Below are positions 1 to 11,873 of a DNA stretch of 64,000 bases, piece by piece. The DNA lies in contig JAJUBI010000004.1 in the NCBI GenBank assembly GCA_022419385.1, positions 930,001 through 994,000 of the forward strand, given 5' to 3'. Each line of letters begins with the position of its first letter. The first letter of the stretch is position 1. The notes below the pieces were generated by a model that searched no databases, was not told the DNA's origin, and saw nothing but the letters and a program-made list of their open reading frames with translations. The stretch comes from Paraconiothyrium sp. Pb-2020. Lineage: Eukaryota; Ascomycota; Dothideomycetes; Pleosporales; Didymosphaeriaceae. A program made the position numbers and the translations under genes.

Positions 1-521
1 GTCTCTGTCTACAGGAGGCGCAGCGAACGAAATTTCCACAACGCGCTGCTTGTCGCTGTTGGATGGGGTCTGGTCTTCCCGCAAGACTTCGGCCCCGCAT
101 TTGCTTTCAAGGTACTTCGATATTCCCTGAGCCGTGAAGTTTTCTTCAATGACCTCAGGCACAACGAGAGAGCTCTTCACATATTCGCTCTTGCCGCTCA
201 GGTGGCTGGCTAATCGCGGTGCGGATCGGCTGGCATCGCTGAAGTCGGCGGAGGAAACACCGTTCTGACGCACGACGAAATACGTCTTCGTAGGGCATCC
301 TTCGAGTGCTGAGGCCATCTGGTCGACGATAGCATTGGCGCGGGCGACGTCGGCATCGTCAGAGGGGATATTCAAGCTGGACTTGTTAGCCTGGATATGT
401 CGTCCAGAGGGTTTGGTACGCACTCGGCGGTGGAGAAGAGGAAGTAGGGCGACGTGTTACGGAAAGCGAGGGCGGACGGCAGCGAGGCCAGCGCGAGTGC
501 ACCGATTATTGACTTGGCCAT
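1..521 (-). CDS. BIG1: BIG1-like ER membrane protein of cell-wall glucan synthesis (5' part; continues past the left edge)
   Basis: Spliced as complement(<1..376, 424..521). The ATG at 521 opens a hydrophobic signal peptide (MAKSIIGALALASLPSALA), followed directly by FRNTSPYFLFST, the N-terminal hallmark of fungal BIG1 proteins (recognised from memory). The 47-base intron (423..377) has a CTAAC branch site and keeps phase. After it the frame runs open to base 1, giving 158 residues that include a PTKTYFVVRQNGV stretch. The C-terminal transmembrane anchor expected of the family lies outside the window. BIG1 proteins act in the ER and are needed for beta-1,6-glucan in the wall. The gene diverges from the FAP1-like gene across 491 bases. 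An acceptor five bases earlier also looks like an AG site but breaks the frame. Confidence 0.75.
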
Positions 522-1012
522 GGCGTAGATGGAGCTGTGGTGGGTGCTGTGAGGTTGATGCGACAGCTGCGCGTAGTCGAGCCAACCTGGCCGGGGTTTT
601 ACCGAGAGGCTGGAGCTGGCTATGACGCGCTTGCTTAGAGGGACCAAAATTATTGCATGCACGCACTTGCCTGCGGTCCTGCGCCACCCAGAGCCGCAAC
701 GAAGGAACGGGACTCATTTTGAGTCATACAGACGTTCCGTCCGCGGCAGGCGCTAGTTAAGGCACCGGCTATATCCTTTGCTATTCACTAATTGCTCGAT
801 TGCCACTAATCCGCCCGCCTTTGCAGCTCTCTCTACATTCTTTACCCGACACCTTCACGTCAGGCATAATACTGAACTTACAGCCTGGGGTGTTTCTTCT
901 TGAGCCCAGGACACGTACAACGCAAACAGACCCTTTGACTGTCTGCTTTCCAGTCGATATATCCACATTGGGTCGCCTACACAACTTCAATCAGCATTTA
1001 ATTGAGAACAGC
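522..1012. promoter_or_regulatory. Shared divergent promoter region, BIG1 / FAP1-like
   Basis: These 491 bases separate the start codons of two divergent genes and must hold both promoters and 5' leaders. The frame of the FAP1-like gene is open upstream to about 800 but has no ATG there, so that stretch is taken as leader. No convincing TATA or operator motif was picked out. Confidence 0.5.
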
Positions 1013-4000
1013 ATGTCGGCCGCCAGTGGTGCCGCGGCAGCTACTGGAAGGCCTTCAGAGAATAACGAACAGCGCCAACGCCGTCCTCGCAATCGAAATC
1101 GACACGTAAACGGCCAGGTCGCGGATCTCCAGCAGCAAGAGGCGGGGCAAGTGCAGGAATCACAGGCACCTGCTGCACGAGGAGGAAGAGGTGGCAGAGG
1201 AAGAGGGCGCGGGCGAGGACGTGGGCAGCCAGCCCCTGGGAGCAGAGATCTTGAATCTGGAGCGCCCACAGAACCTCGCCCACAGAATCGGAGAGGAAGA
1301 GGCGGTCCGCACCATCCCAGAGCGCCTCCACGAGCGATAGCACAGCTGTCGGCCGCACATGAGAAAAATCCTCCCGCGCAGACACCTCAACTACAAGCCG
1401 ATGCACCAGAGTTCACTCCCGGAAGACCAACGGCTCCCCAGCGAACGCGACGACCACCGCGCGAGAAGAGACCGCAAGGCCCAAAATCAACTGCCCCCGA
1501 CATCGCCACTCGTACACATGAAGATATAGACAATGGGCACTACGAATGTGCGATATGCACAGAGGAAGTCAGGAGGACAACAAAGGGCATCTGGTCATGT
1601 AGAACGTGTTGGATGGTATTTCACTTGAGTTGCATTAAGAAGTGGTCCACCAACGAAGGTTCAGCAGCCGCGCGACAACAAGCACCCGAAGGCGAGATAC
1701 CCCCTCCGAGACAATGGCGGTGCCCAGGCTGCAACTATCCAAAGGATGAGCTGCCGAGGGTCCCTTCATGTTGGTGTGAGAAGGAGATGGATCCCAAGTC
1801 GCTCCCTGGCCTTCCACCGTTCTCCTGTGGACAGACATGTGCTCGACCGCGTGTTCTGCCCAAGAAGTGCCCGCATTCGTGCTCAATGACCTGCCACGCT
1901 GGACCCTGCCCTCCTTGCACGTTAATGGGACCCACACACCATTGTTTCTGTGGCAAGAGCTCGGTTACGCGTCGTTGCTTAGACACGGATTACGAGAGCG
2001 GCTGGAGTTGCGGCACTGTATGCGGACAATTGATGCCGTGTGGAGAGCATACGTGTCCTCAGCCATGTCACGATGGACCTTGCGGTGCTTGTGAAGTCCG
2101 CATTCCGGCGAGGTGCTACTGTGGACAGGAAGAGAAGGACATCTTGTGCTGCGAGCGCAACCAAGAGAGGGATAGCAGCTTATTGCATGTGGCTGACGAC
2201 GGCTCATCGACCGTCGAGCGTTGGGTGGGCATCTTCGAATGTCTCAACATCTGCAAGCGACCATTCGATTGTGGCAAACATTCTTGTCGCAAAGAGTGTC
2301 ACAGGCAGGATACCCAACCAGCGCATTGTCCACGCTCACCTGATGTCGTTTCGCATTGCCCTTGCGGCAAGACACCTCTGCGTGAAATCTCAGAGAGTCC
2401 GCGATCTTCGTGCGAGGATCCTATATCGAATTGCTCACGACCGTGCGGAACCACACTCAGCTGTGGGCACACATGTGAGAAGCGGTGTCACCAAGGAAAA
2501 TGCCCACCTTGTCTGCAAACTGTCGGCATCAACTGTCGTTGCGGACGTACAACCTCGACCACGGTCTGTCACCAGGGCGTTGAGGAGCCACCTCACTGCA
2601 TGAGGATATGCCGGATATCGCTGAACTGTGGGCGTCATGAATGCGGAGAACGTTGTTGCTCTGGTGAGCGTAAAGCGGGCGAGCGGCAATCTCAACGCCG
2701 GAAGCACCGACCCATCGACTCTGCACGTCGTCCCCATCCTGATGAGGGCTTTGAAGCAGAGCATATCTGCACCCGTCCTTGCGGTCGTCAACTGAGATGC
2801 GGTAACCCCGATCATCGTTGTCAGGAGTTGTGCCACAAGGGCCCATGTGGGACATGTCGTGATGCTGTCTTTGAAGAAATTAGTTGCCACTGCGGCCGGA
2901 CCGTACTGCAACCACCTCTACCGTGTGGAACGCAGCCTCCGCCTTGCCGATATGATTGCGAACGATCAAAGGATTGCGGTCATCCACAGGTACCGCATAA
3001 CTGCCATGGAGACGACGAAAGCTGCCCGATTTGCCCTTTTCTTACCACCAAATCCTGCCTTTGCGGGAAGAACACCCTCAAGAACCAGCCATGCCATCTG
3101 AACGAAGTGAGATGCGCGGAAGTCTGCGGGCAACAGCTGAGTTGCGGCTCTCATCGCTGCCGGAAGCAATGCCATCGTCCAGGGGAATGCGAGGAGCCAT
3201 GTGCGCAAGCATGTGGCAAGGAGCTGAGTGTATGCGGTCATCCGTGTATGGCTCCGTGTCACTTTCCTATGCTTTGTAAGGAGGAGAAGGCATGCACTCA
3301 CAAGATCTTGATCACCTGCGAATGCCAGCGGATCAAGCAGGAAGCGAAATGTAATGCTTCGAAGAATGGCGAGGGCAATCTTAAGAAGACTCTCAAGTGC
3401 GATGAGGAGTGCGCGCGGTTACAACGTAACCAGCTTCTCGCTGCGGCACTACACATCGATCCGGATCGTCAGGATGACCATGTCCCCTACTCGGCCGACA
3501 CACTTAACATGTATCAGCGTAATTCTACATGGGCAGCCGCTCAGGAGAAGATACTACGGCTGTTTGCGGCCAATTCAGAAGAGAAGCGTATGCGATTCAA
3601 GCCCATGCAGAGCCAACAGCGTGCCTTCATTCACTCGCTTGCAGAAGACTTTGGCCTGGATACAGAGAGCATGGATCCTGAGCCACACCGTCACGTCGCC
3701 CTTTTCAAGACGCCGCGTTTCGTGATGGCTCCAATGAAGACGTTGGCCGATTGTGTCCGTATACGACAGCGCGAGCGTGCAACGGCAGCCACAACGGCTC
3801 GAACAGCAACCACATACACCCCGGTCGCCCAAGCCAAGAAGATTCAAACTGCGGATCCGTATAACGGCTTCCTAATCACCAGTCCACGCTTCGCTCTTAC
3901 CATCGAAGAGATCACAGCGGTCCTCAGGAGTACCATGCCCAAGACCTCTTTTCCCCTCGAGCTCGAAGTCGCTTTCCTCCCATCCGAAGAAGTCTCCCTC

Positions 4001-4486
4001 AAGCCTCCTATCGCCGCCCGTGTCAACGTCCCGGAGCGTGAGATCCAGTCCATGCTCGAGTCCATCAAGCTAGCCCTCTCGGCCGCCCTATCATCGGAAT
4101 CCATCGGCAAACTACAACTCATCCGCACAGACGCCTCGCTGAACGTGCAGCGTAGAGAGAGCGACGACGCGCCCGGCGCGGGATGGAGTCAAGTCGCCAA
4201 GGGTATGCCGAAGCGTCAGGCACCGCAGAATGCGCCGCTGGGTACGAAGAGCGGGTTTGCGGTGCTGAGCCTGCCGAGGAGGAAGAAGGCGGTGGAAGTG
4301 GCGGATGATTGGGAGGTTGAGGAAGAGAAGGAAGAGGAGAAGGAGGCGGAGCAGGAGAGAGGCGTTAGTGCAGAAAATAGTGGTATTAGTAGTGATGTGG
4401 AGGGGACCACGCCGGAGACTGAGACGCAGAAGGGGGAGGTGCCGCTTCCTGAACGCATACCGGGTTCGTGGGCGGACAGCGAGTAG
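1013..4486 (+). CDS. FAP1: FAP1/NF-X1-type zinc-finger protein with RING and R3H domains
   Basis: Intronless, 1157 residues. The frame is open from 800, but the first ATG is at 1013. Domains in order: an Arg/Gly-rich N-terminus (RGGRGGRGRGRGRGRG); a RING-type finger at about 179-239 (CAIC, then CxxC, HLSC, CPGC); then from about 267 to 760 a run of NF-X1 zinc fingers of the CGxHxCxxxCHxGxCxxC type, for example CGEHTCPQPCHDGPCGAC. An R3H nucleic-acid-binding domain follows at about 860-930 (RFKPMQSQQRAFIHSLAEDF, then HRHVALFK), and the tail is acidic. This is the architecture of yeast FAP1 and animal NFX1: sequence-specific transcription or E3-ligase proteins. Yeast FAP1 binds FKBP12 and competes with rapamycin. 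Length and domain order match the family, so the call is firm. The partner in this species is inferred. Confidence 0.93.
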   Translation: MSAASGAAAATGRPSENNEQRQRRPRNRNRHVNGQVADLQQQEAGQVQESQAPAARGGRGGRGRGRGRGRGQPAPGSRDLESGAPTEPRPQNRRGRGGPHHPRAPPRAIAQLSAAHEKNPPAQTPQLQADAPEFTPGRPTAPQRTRRPPREKRPQGPKSTAPDIATRTHEDIDNGHYECAICTEEVRRTTKGIWSCRTCWMVFHLSCIKKWSTNEGSAAARQQAPEGEIPPPRQWRCPGCNYPKDELPRVPSCWCEKEMDPKSLPGLPPFSCGQTCARPRVLPKKCPHSCSMTCHAGPCPPCTLMGPTHHCFCGKSSVTRRCLDTDYESGWSCGTVCGQLMPCGEHTCPQPCHDGPCGACEVRIPARCYCGQEEKDILCCERNQERDSSLLHVADDGSSTVERWVGIFECLNICKRPFDCGKHSCRKECHRQDTQPAHCPRSPDVVSHCPCGKTPLREISESPRSSCEDPISNCSRPCGTTLSCGHTCEKRCHQGKCPPCLQTVGINCRCGRTTSTTVCHQGVEEPPHCMRICRISLNCGRHECGERCCSGERKAGERQSQRRKHRPIDSARRPHPDEGFEAEHICTRPCGRQLRCGNPDHRCQELCHKGPCGTCRDAVFEEISCHCGRTVLQPPLPCGTQPPPCRYDCERSKDCGHPQVPHNCHGDDESCPICPFLTTKSCLCGKNTLKNQPCHLNEVRCAEVCGQQLSCGSHRCRKQCHRPGECEEPCAQACGKELSVCGHPCMAPCHFPMLCKEEKACTHKILITCECQRIKQEAKCNASKNGEGNLKKTLKCDEECARLQRNQLLAAALHIDPDRQDDHVPYSADTLNMYQRNSTWAAAQEKILRLFAANSEEKRMRFKPMQSQQRAFIHSLAEDFGLDTESMDPEPHRHVALFKTPRFVMAPMKTLADCVRIRQRERATAATTARTATTYTPVAQAKKIQTADPYNGFLITSPRFALTIEEITAVLRSTMPKTSFPLELEVAFLPSEEVSLKPPIAARVNVPEREIQSMLESIKLALSAALSSESIGKLQLIRTDASLNVQRRESDDAPGAGWSQVAKGMPKRQAPQNAPLGTKSGFAVLSLPRRKKAVEVADDWEVEEEKEEEKEAEQERGVSAENSGISSDVEGTTPETETQKGEVPLPERIPGSWADSE

Positions 4487-7400
4487 GATGGCTTGTCTGC
4501 CTGGTCGTTCCTGGACGATACATCTAGATCATGGAACCGGCTAAGTCGCTCACAAGAGTGAGATGCAGTACGCACGACAGCCACAATGGCATATACAATA
4601 ATTATGGCAAGATCCAGTTCATGACTGTGAATTCTCTTCGACCTCTACCCTTTGGGAGTGCGGTGAAGTCTTTCACTCTTCACTTGTATGTTGAGGAGCA
4701 GGTCCAACCACTGCTGAACGCGTATAAGGAAATGCAAGTATATTGCCTAGTGTGACGAGCTGCCGCCGAAGGGTTGTGCATACTTGTGGAGCCTCACCTT
4801 TGACGAAGCAGCGAAGCCAGATTGACGACCGCCTTGCTTTGGAACAACACATAATGACCACCATCCATATGGAGGGCGTTGGCTATTCAGCTTCTAGCAT
4901 ATACTAAGGTCATGGCTTGTAGTAGCTGTGTGGTGAGCAGTGGGCGCGTGTGAAGCTGGTTCGGAGAGCAAGTGTGGCAAGGCGGAGGTTGGGGGTAGTG
5001 GAAGAACGGACGACGAAGGAATAGGTTTGAGAGGGTTTTAAAGAAAAATTGGATCGCTGTATCAGTAGTGGAAGGCGGAAAGATTTGTCCTGAGCACGAG
5101 ATGGGCATGGCTTTGTTTGGGACGTTGCCAGTCTCTGGTCATGAAGAAGCGGAGAATGCCGCACTTTGTCGTTGAGGTTGGGCATCGATCTCCGTCGATC
5201 GGAAAGGGCGTAAGCCACGTTTGATAAAGCAGTGTCAGCGATCGGTGTGGAAAGCTTAAAGGATCTACGACCCAATTTCTGGGTACTGGCTGCGACGAGC
5301 AGGTGGGAGATTCTGATCACTTTGAAGTCGTACTTGCAACTCGCTGCGCAATCTATGCCGATTTCGGAGGAAGTTTATATTTAATCTGCATCTTTCGACG
5401 CTCGTACATAGGATGAAAGGATGCTCCAAGGGCTGATCTAATTTCGACTGAAACCTTGGATAGAAGACATCTCATAAGGAAGCCTAGACAGGAGTTGTAG
5501 ATACTGTGCCCCGGGCAACCTTAGCCAAGGGGTGTGATCAGATTCGCGGGGCTGCTTGGTTCCAGGTTTTTGCGCGATCACGGTCAGGTAATACGCCTGT
5601 ATGACCAGCTGAGAAAAGCCAAGCCTAGTACTAAAGAGCGTTTGGACCTTCGTCATCATCCGTACAGTCATGCGGTACAAGACCAGCGAGGAGACGGGCG
5701 CTGAGAAGTCAAGAAGATGTAAGTGCGCCTAAATCTCCGTATAAAACTCATCAAGAGTCAAGCTGAGAAGTTAGGAAATCCATAAGCTGACGGCATCAGT
5801 GTCTTTGAGTCGAGAGCGGCGCCTGAAAATTGGCCCCATTACTTGTACGAGAGCAGAGGGCAAGAACATGACCAGCTGAGGAAGTAAGATCTCCAGAGCT
5901 GACGATTATGGCATCGTGATCGTAAGATCGGCGACCCTGCTTCTGCACGACATTTGGCAGCATGTCATCGACGTAGTTTAATGCTGTGTTCACTGCACAG
6001 CGCTGTATGACGAAGACTGCTTCTTTGCATCTTCTCGTAGAAATACGTTCATGGTCAAAGATCTCCTTGCTGAAAATTTGACTGCCGATTATGAGCTTTG
6101 AGAGCCTTGAGCTGCTAATTTTCTGTCATCAGGATCCAATACGGAAGCCTAGAACACTGGGGCAATTGACGGCCGGATCTTGCTCGGTTTGAGATAGCAG
6201 TCTGTCTGATCGGAGGCCCGAGGCATCTGGCCCCATGTCGTAACATCCTTGAACCCACGCGGTTCTCGTGATCAAAAGGGGTGCCTCGCGCAGCATGCAT
6301 CATTGGGCGCTCACCCTTACGGCCCGATAACGGCACTTCTATCCTTGAGGCATATGTCGCCTCTCCGTACTCCCGTTAGTGTCCGAGGCGGTCCCAGTCC
6401 TCAGGGTCCAATACAGTTGGATAATTTGGTCCGCAGACGTTGGCGAGTAAGAGCACGAAGCACTCCGTGCTCGCATCGTTCCAAGTGACAGACTCGCATT
6501 GCAGAATGCCATTCTCGGAGTTACTCGTCCGCTACCATTTGCATGGTTGAGAAAGAAACGAAACGAACCGACCCAAAGTCCGCCCCCTGTGGCGATGGTG
6601 AACACGCGAGCCGTACAAGCTGAGCCGCGCAGACCGTACTCGCCTTCTTCGTGTTCGCTATAAGCTCCATGTGAGGTGCATGCACATGTCTTGCCGTCAT
6701 CCACGCCCTTAAACCCATTTTTGGAACCCCGCGTGAACCCAGGTCTGCGTTCCCGCATCCGCTTGTACGTCGCCAAGACAAGAATTCGCCTGTGAGTGTT
6801 GCCATATTATTGTTATGCAGAAGCGGAATCCCACTCCGCGATTTAGTATGCCAAGACTTGCTGCATTTGCTTTTGCAGCAGTAGGATTGGTAGAAGTGGC
6901 TGTCAGCGGACCCGGCGCGACGTGCGGAATACGAGGGTGTGGCTTTGACGAAGGAACATGGGAACGACATGGGAACGACCCAAACGCCCGGATGCGATGC
7001 TTGGCGGCGGACCACAGATAACTCTTTTGGGACGGATCATACAGAACGTCCGCTGCTTGGTGATGCTTTACAATCCTCTGCTTGCGTGTGATGCTTCATA
7101 CTTTGCTAGGCACCCGGAAGTGTATCCTCATGAAGACAGCTCCATGAGCGGAGGGATACTGCAAGGAGCGCTTCAGGCGTAGATCTTAGTATGGCTTCCG
7201 TACGACAACGGTACCCGCAAATGGCTTGCTAGGCGAAGCCTTCGTTGCTTGCGAACTCTTAAGCTTGATAAGCGTGCACGTGGAGGTACTGGTATGATGC
7301 GATCGCCACTGTGTGGCGAATTTCTCGTGTTCGCCTCCAAGTTATTGCGAAGTCGAATAGCATTCGCACGAGCGTCCGTGTTCTTAGATTTGGGACATGA

Positions 7401-9055
7401 CTGAGTCAAAACTTCCGTTTGCTGATTAGATGAAGAGCGTCGGCCTGCCGATACGATCCGCAGGTACCCAGAAGCGATTCCGTCAACCCGGTTCTTTTTA
7501 TCCCCGTTTCTGCATAGCGACGACCGGTTGATAGTGATCCGTCGGCAGCGGGCCGCTCCCAGATTGACTAGTTCGCCCTAACCCCCGACTGCCATGCGGA
7601 GCTACTCAAAAGAGTGACAGGACTCTCAGACTGCCTCTTGGACAGTCGAGACCCTGGTGAACTTGTTGGTGAACTTGTTAGCTAGCTCTTGGCCTTCACA
7701 GGGTAGGTCAGTGCTGTGCCCCCTTGTCGGAGTTACTTTGACCGGATCGAGGGTTGACTTGTCAGCTTATCCTATTCAGCTTTTGCAGGGCGTTGCGACC
7801 TCCCGGATAGTGTGAAGGGCCTTTGATCATGTTGAACAGTCGCAGAGGCTCCTAAGTAAGGGTCCGATAAATGGTAAGATAATGTAAGGACTGTCCTTTT
7901 GGGCAGCCAAGAACTGCTCTGGCTTCATCTGTTCCGTCTCTACACCTCAAAGAAGGCCTCCGCCCGCCTATTTAATGGCACAGCCAGTGAGACACTGACT
8001 CCTATAAGCCATCTTCTTGGCTGCGGATGTAGGCAATCGTTCACCTCAGACCCGGCGTTGCCGAGCTGGACTTCGTGCAGGCTTCGCGCAGCAGCATGCG
8101 AACCTGGGACCAAATTTCGACACCATGTGGCCTCTCCGGGGGCTAGAGGCTTGTCATGGCTTCATCTTGTGTTTAGTATTCTTTTCTTATACCGAGTTCG
8201 TTGAGCACGTCCGATGCGTCCTTGGCATTACGGGAGAGGACCAATTCAGATGTATGCCAAGAGGGTCAAGAGTGTGCCACGGTGATGCAGAGCGTGGCGA
8301 ACGAGCTTATGCTCACGGTAGTCCATACTTCCAGTATTCGGGCCGGTAATGATGCGAAAGTTCTCCTCCAACAGCCAGCAACCAGCATCACTGATCTACT
8401 TCACAGTTTCATCAGATACCGAATTCAGGCAGGGTGATACATACCGTATCAACGAGGGTCAGCAAAACCAAGACTCATCCCGTACGCCCTGACTGAGCCT
8501 CTCGGCGGTTTGGCAGAGCCACCCAACTGAATCAACCTGGCCCTGCGGTTCGTATCTTGGCATCGTGAAGGTTGCCTCGCGTGGTCTGCCCCGTACACGA
8601 AGATTTTCTGGACACGGTCTAGTTGCAGTCCTCCAAGGCCGTGTAGCGCTCGGGACTCATCACGCATATGGGATGCCTAGACCAATAGCAAGTCCGCACC
8701 CTGAAGCTTCAGTTCGCTGGATTCGAAAAATAGCACCCGGTCCGTCTTCAACCCTCCAGCGCTTGGGTAGCGAGGTCATGGCACGGTCGGCCTCAACACC
8801 CTGCTTGCAGATTCAATAGTACGACGCAGTGCGACTCCTCTTGATGCAGGGGAAATGGGGTGATAACGGCGGCAGGGGCGGGCCAGACTCTGCGGGGCAG
8901 CTCTTGTGGAGTGAAAGCCTACGATGTAAGGTCAGTGATACAGGTATAAGTATCAGCATGATATCCTGTTCAACAACCATCGAGCACCGACTTTCTTAGC
9001 TCCGGTCGTCAAGTTCCCACTTGCCTCATACTTACCTTCAATATCTCTTTTCAGA
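4487..9055. other. 4.6-kb block without a recognisable gene
   Basis: Only short open frames occur here, and none shows a domain I recognise or a spliced extension that closes in phase. The block is not obviously AT-rich, so heavy RIP-type decay is not apparent. A minus-strand pyrimidine-rich tract around 4930-5060 looks like a fungal 5' leader, followed by an ATG near 4913, but no credible coding exon follows. A small direct repeat of a GTGAACTTGTT unit sits near 7660-7685. The last 200 bases must hold the promoter of the oxidase gene; GATA-like motifs (TGATAA near 8862, GATA/TATC around 8935-8965) and a TATAAGTA sequence near 8945 are visible there. Confidence 0.5.
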
Positions 9056-11250
9056 ATGTTGTCCAAACTCGCTCGAGCCACGATGGCTCTCACGCTCACT
9101 TCGTCTTGCCTCGTGCAGGCTCAATTCGCCACCAAAGTTCCAGCAGCCGAAGCATCTGCTGTGGCGGGAATCGTTGAAGACGACCCCGCCGACTTTCCCA
9201 AGTTCAAGAAGACCGGTAGCCCGGCGTACACATTGTACTCGGAAGCTCTTCCTATTCCAGCACCAGCTACTCCGAAGTAGTACGTGACACATCGATCTTG
9301 CTTCCTTCCTGGACTGATCTAACATGTCGTAGCAAGATTACTAACCCAGTAACAAATAAGGAGATTTGGTATTACGTCAGTTCCCTGGTATGCAGTCGAT
9401 TGGCCCTAGCTAACCTCGACGATTAGGAATTCGAGATCAAACCATTCAACCAGCAGGTCTACCCTAAGCTCAAGCCCGCTCGACTTGTGGGATACGATGG
9501 CAAGTCTCCTGGACCTACCATCATCGTCCCCAAGGGCACTGAGAGTGTTGTTCGTTTTGTGAACAGTGCCGATCGTGAGAACTCGGTCCATCTGCACGGG
9601 TCTCCATCTCGCGCTCCGTTCGATGGATGGGCAGCAGACATCACCAATCCTGGCGAGTACAAGGACTACTACTATCCTAATTTCCAGTCTGCTCGCTTCC
9701 TGTGGTATCACGTAAGTATCTCTTCTGTCGATGATCTGTCTTCCTCAGCTGACCTTGTCAGGACCATGCTCTGGGCTGGACGGCGGAAAACGCCTACTTT
9801 GGCCAAGCCGGTGCCTACCTCATCACTGATTCCGACGAGGACAAACTTGGCCTTCCCTCTGGTTACGGAAAGCAGGACATTCCTCTCGTGCTCTCATCGA
9901 AGCAGTACAATTCGGATGGTACTTTGTTCTCTACTCAGGGAGAAGACACGTCGCTGTGGGGTGATGTAATCCACGTGAATGGTCAGCCGTGGCCATTCTA
10001 TAACGTCGAGCCCCGCAAGTATCGGTTCCGCTTCCTCAATGCAGCTGTCTCTCGTAACTTCGATTTGGTAAGTGCACCAAGCATTCCCGTCCAGCGACAA
10101 GGTTGATGACATCGCAGTTCTTCGTAACATCCACGGCCACGAATACCAGGATCCCCTTCAAAGTCATCGCTTCTGACGCTGGACTTCTTGAGGCCCCGGT
10201 CGAAACCGATGACCTCAAGGTGGCTGTTGCTGAACGCTATGAAGTTGTCTTCGACTTCTCGCAGTATGCTGGCAAGACCCTGTTTCTCCGCAATGATGAG
10301 CAAGCCGGCGACAGTAAGTAACCTCAGGAGTGCTTTTGCAACATGCTAATCCCCGCAGTTGGTGTCGACGAGATATACGAGAATACCGATCAGGTGATGA
10401 AGTTCGTCGTTAGCAGCACCCCGGTAACCGACACCTCTAACGTGCCATCGACCCTCCGATCTGTCCCATTTCCTCCTGCTGGCCATACAGACATCGACCA
10501 CCAGTTCCGCTTTCATCGATCTGGTGGTGAATGGAAGATCAATGATGTTGGCTTCGCTGATGCGGCCAATCGCGTTCTTGCCAAGGTCCCTCAAGGCAAA
10601 GTCGAGATTTGGCAGCTCGAGAATAAAGTAAGCCCTCCTTCTACCAATTAAGAAATATGAGAACTCTCCTGATTGATTCCATAGTCCGGGGGCTGGACAC
10701 ATCCTATTCATATCCATCTCGTTGACTTCAAGGTCGTTCAACGCAATGGCCGAGGTGTGGAACCTTATGAGTCTGCAGGTCTGAAGGATGTTGTCTGGCT
10801 CGGAAAGAACGAAGTCGTGCTTGTCGAAGCCCACTACGCTCCCTGGAACGGCGTGTACATGTTCCATTGCCACAATCTTATTCATGAGGACCAAGATGTA
10901 CGCTCGTCCCTTTTTGCAGTCCAGACGCATTGCGCTAACTTCACCAGATGATGGCCGCCTTCAACGTCACCCACCTCCAGGACTTTGGCTACAACGAGAC
11001 AACCGATTTTGGTGACCCAGAAGACCCGCGCTGGTCTGCGAGGCCTTATGTCCACTTGGACTTCGAAAAAGGAACCGGTCCTTTCAGTCAGCAGGCCGTC
11101 ACCGATCGCGTCCAGGAGATTGCCCGCGAGCAGCCATACAGCGAGCTTGCCGAAGTGGAAACGGCTCTTGATGAGGCTTGGGCTGATGGAACAGCTCAGA
11201 AGCGCAGCCGAGCCGGCCCAATTCCACATTACAGGCGCTTCATCATGTAA
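9056..11250 (+). CDS. Secreted multicopper oxidase of the bilirubin-oxidase type
   Basis: Eight exons: join(9056..9279, 9333..9375, 9427..9711, 9762..10067, 10118..10313, 10359..10627, 10685..10897, 10948..11250), 612 residues, all in phase. A signal peptide (about residues 1-22, ending LVQAQ) points to secretion. All four copper-ligand motifs are present: HLHGS at 144, WYHDHALGW around 182-190 (spliced across exons 3/4), HPIHIHL at 447-453 and HCHNLIHED at 502-510. The type-1 site Cys is C503. The HLHGS/HPIHIHL/HCHNLIHED signature resembles Myrothecium bilirubin oxidase more than typical laccases. Expected chemistry is one-electron oxidation of phenols or tetrapyrroles coupled to reduction of O2 to water. 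The true substrate is unknown. The ATG follows a TTTTCAG, so a 5' leader intron is possible. Confidence 0.93.
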
Positions 11251-11873
11251 AGAGCGCTCCAGTCGACCTTCGAGATGCTCGTGTCCAGCCCGTACGCTAT
11301 ACGCTCGTTTCCTTGCTCTTCTCTCGCTCTTGTTGTCCGTCGAGCCTACTCTCGTCCTTATCATGTCCTACAACCTTCATCTGTACATAGTTCTCCCCGT
11401 TCTTGATCGAGTATATATTCTGAGAGTCGGAAACGGTGAATACATATGGGAAGTAGCGGAATGCGAAGGAGAGCAAGCGGTTTGATAGTACGAAATCGAA
11501 ATTGAGCTTCTCCTTGTATTATATCTACTCTGACGTGGGCAAGTGTAGTCGAGATAAGTGAAGTGGACTCGTTCATCCGAGAAGGAAGGAGAAGTGGGGC
11601 GCTAACTACTTTCCACTTAGAACGAATTGGAAAGGAAGGTGAGAAGGTATGCGGTCTTTCACGGCCTCCTCCATCTTTCTCTCCTTCTCTTTACGAGATC
11701 AATCTCTCTTCAGCCGCTCCGTTACCAGTCCTCTTTCAAGCCCTTTGCGCGCATTTCAAGCCACGAAGCACGTCGCGTCGGTTGCCCCGCTTATCGACAG
11801 GCACTAGCGCGAGCACCGTGATAGGTGGGACCACCCAGACAGCTGTTCTCCAAGCCCCAAGGAAATCAGGAAG
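11251..11873. other. Intergenic, oxidase 3' end to DUF885 gene
   Basis: 623 bases holding the 3' untranslated region of the oxidase and the promoter of the next gene. A CT-rich tract around 11660-11760 is typical of fungal core promoters. Open frames here have no recognisable content. Confidence 0.4.

Noticed and set aside
800..1012. 71-codon N-terminal extension of the FAP1-like protein
   Set aside because: The frame is open but contains no ATG before 1013 and resembles leader sequence.
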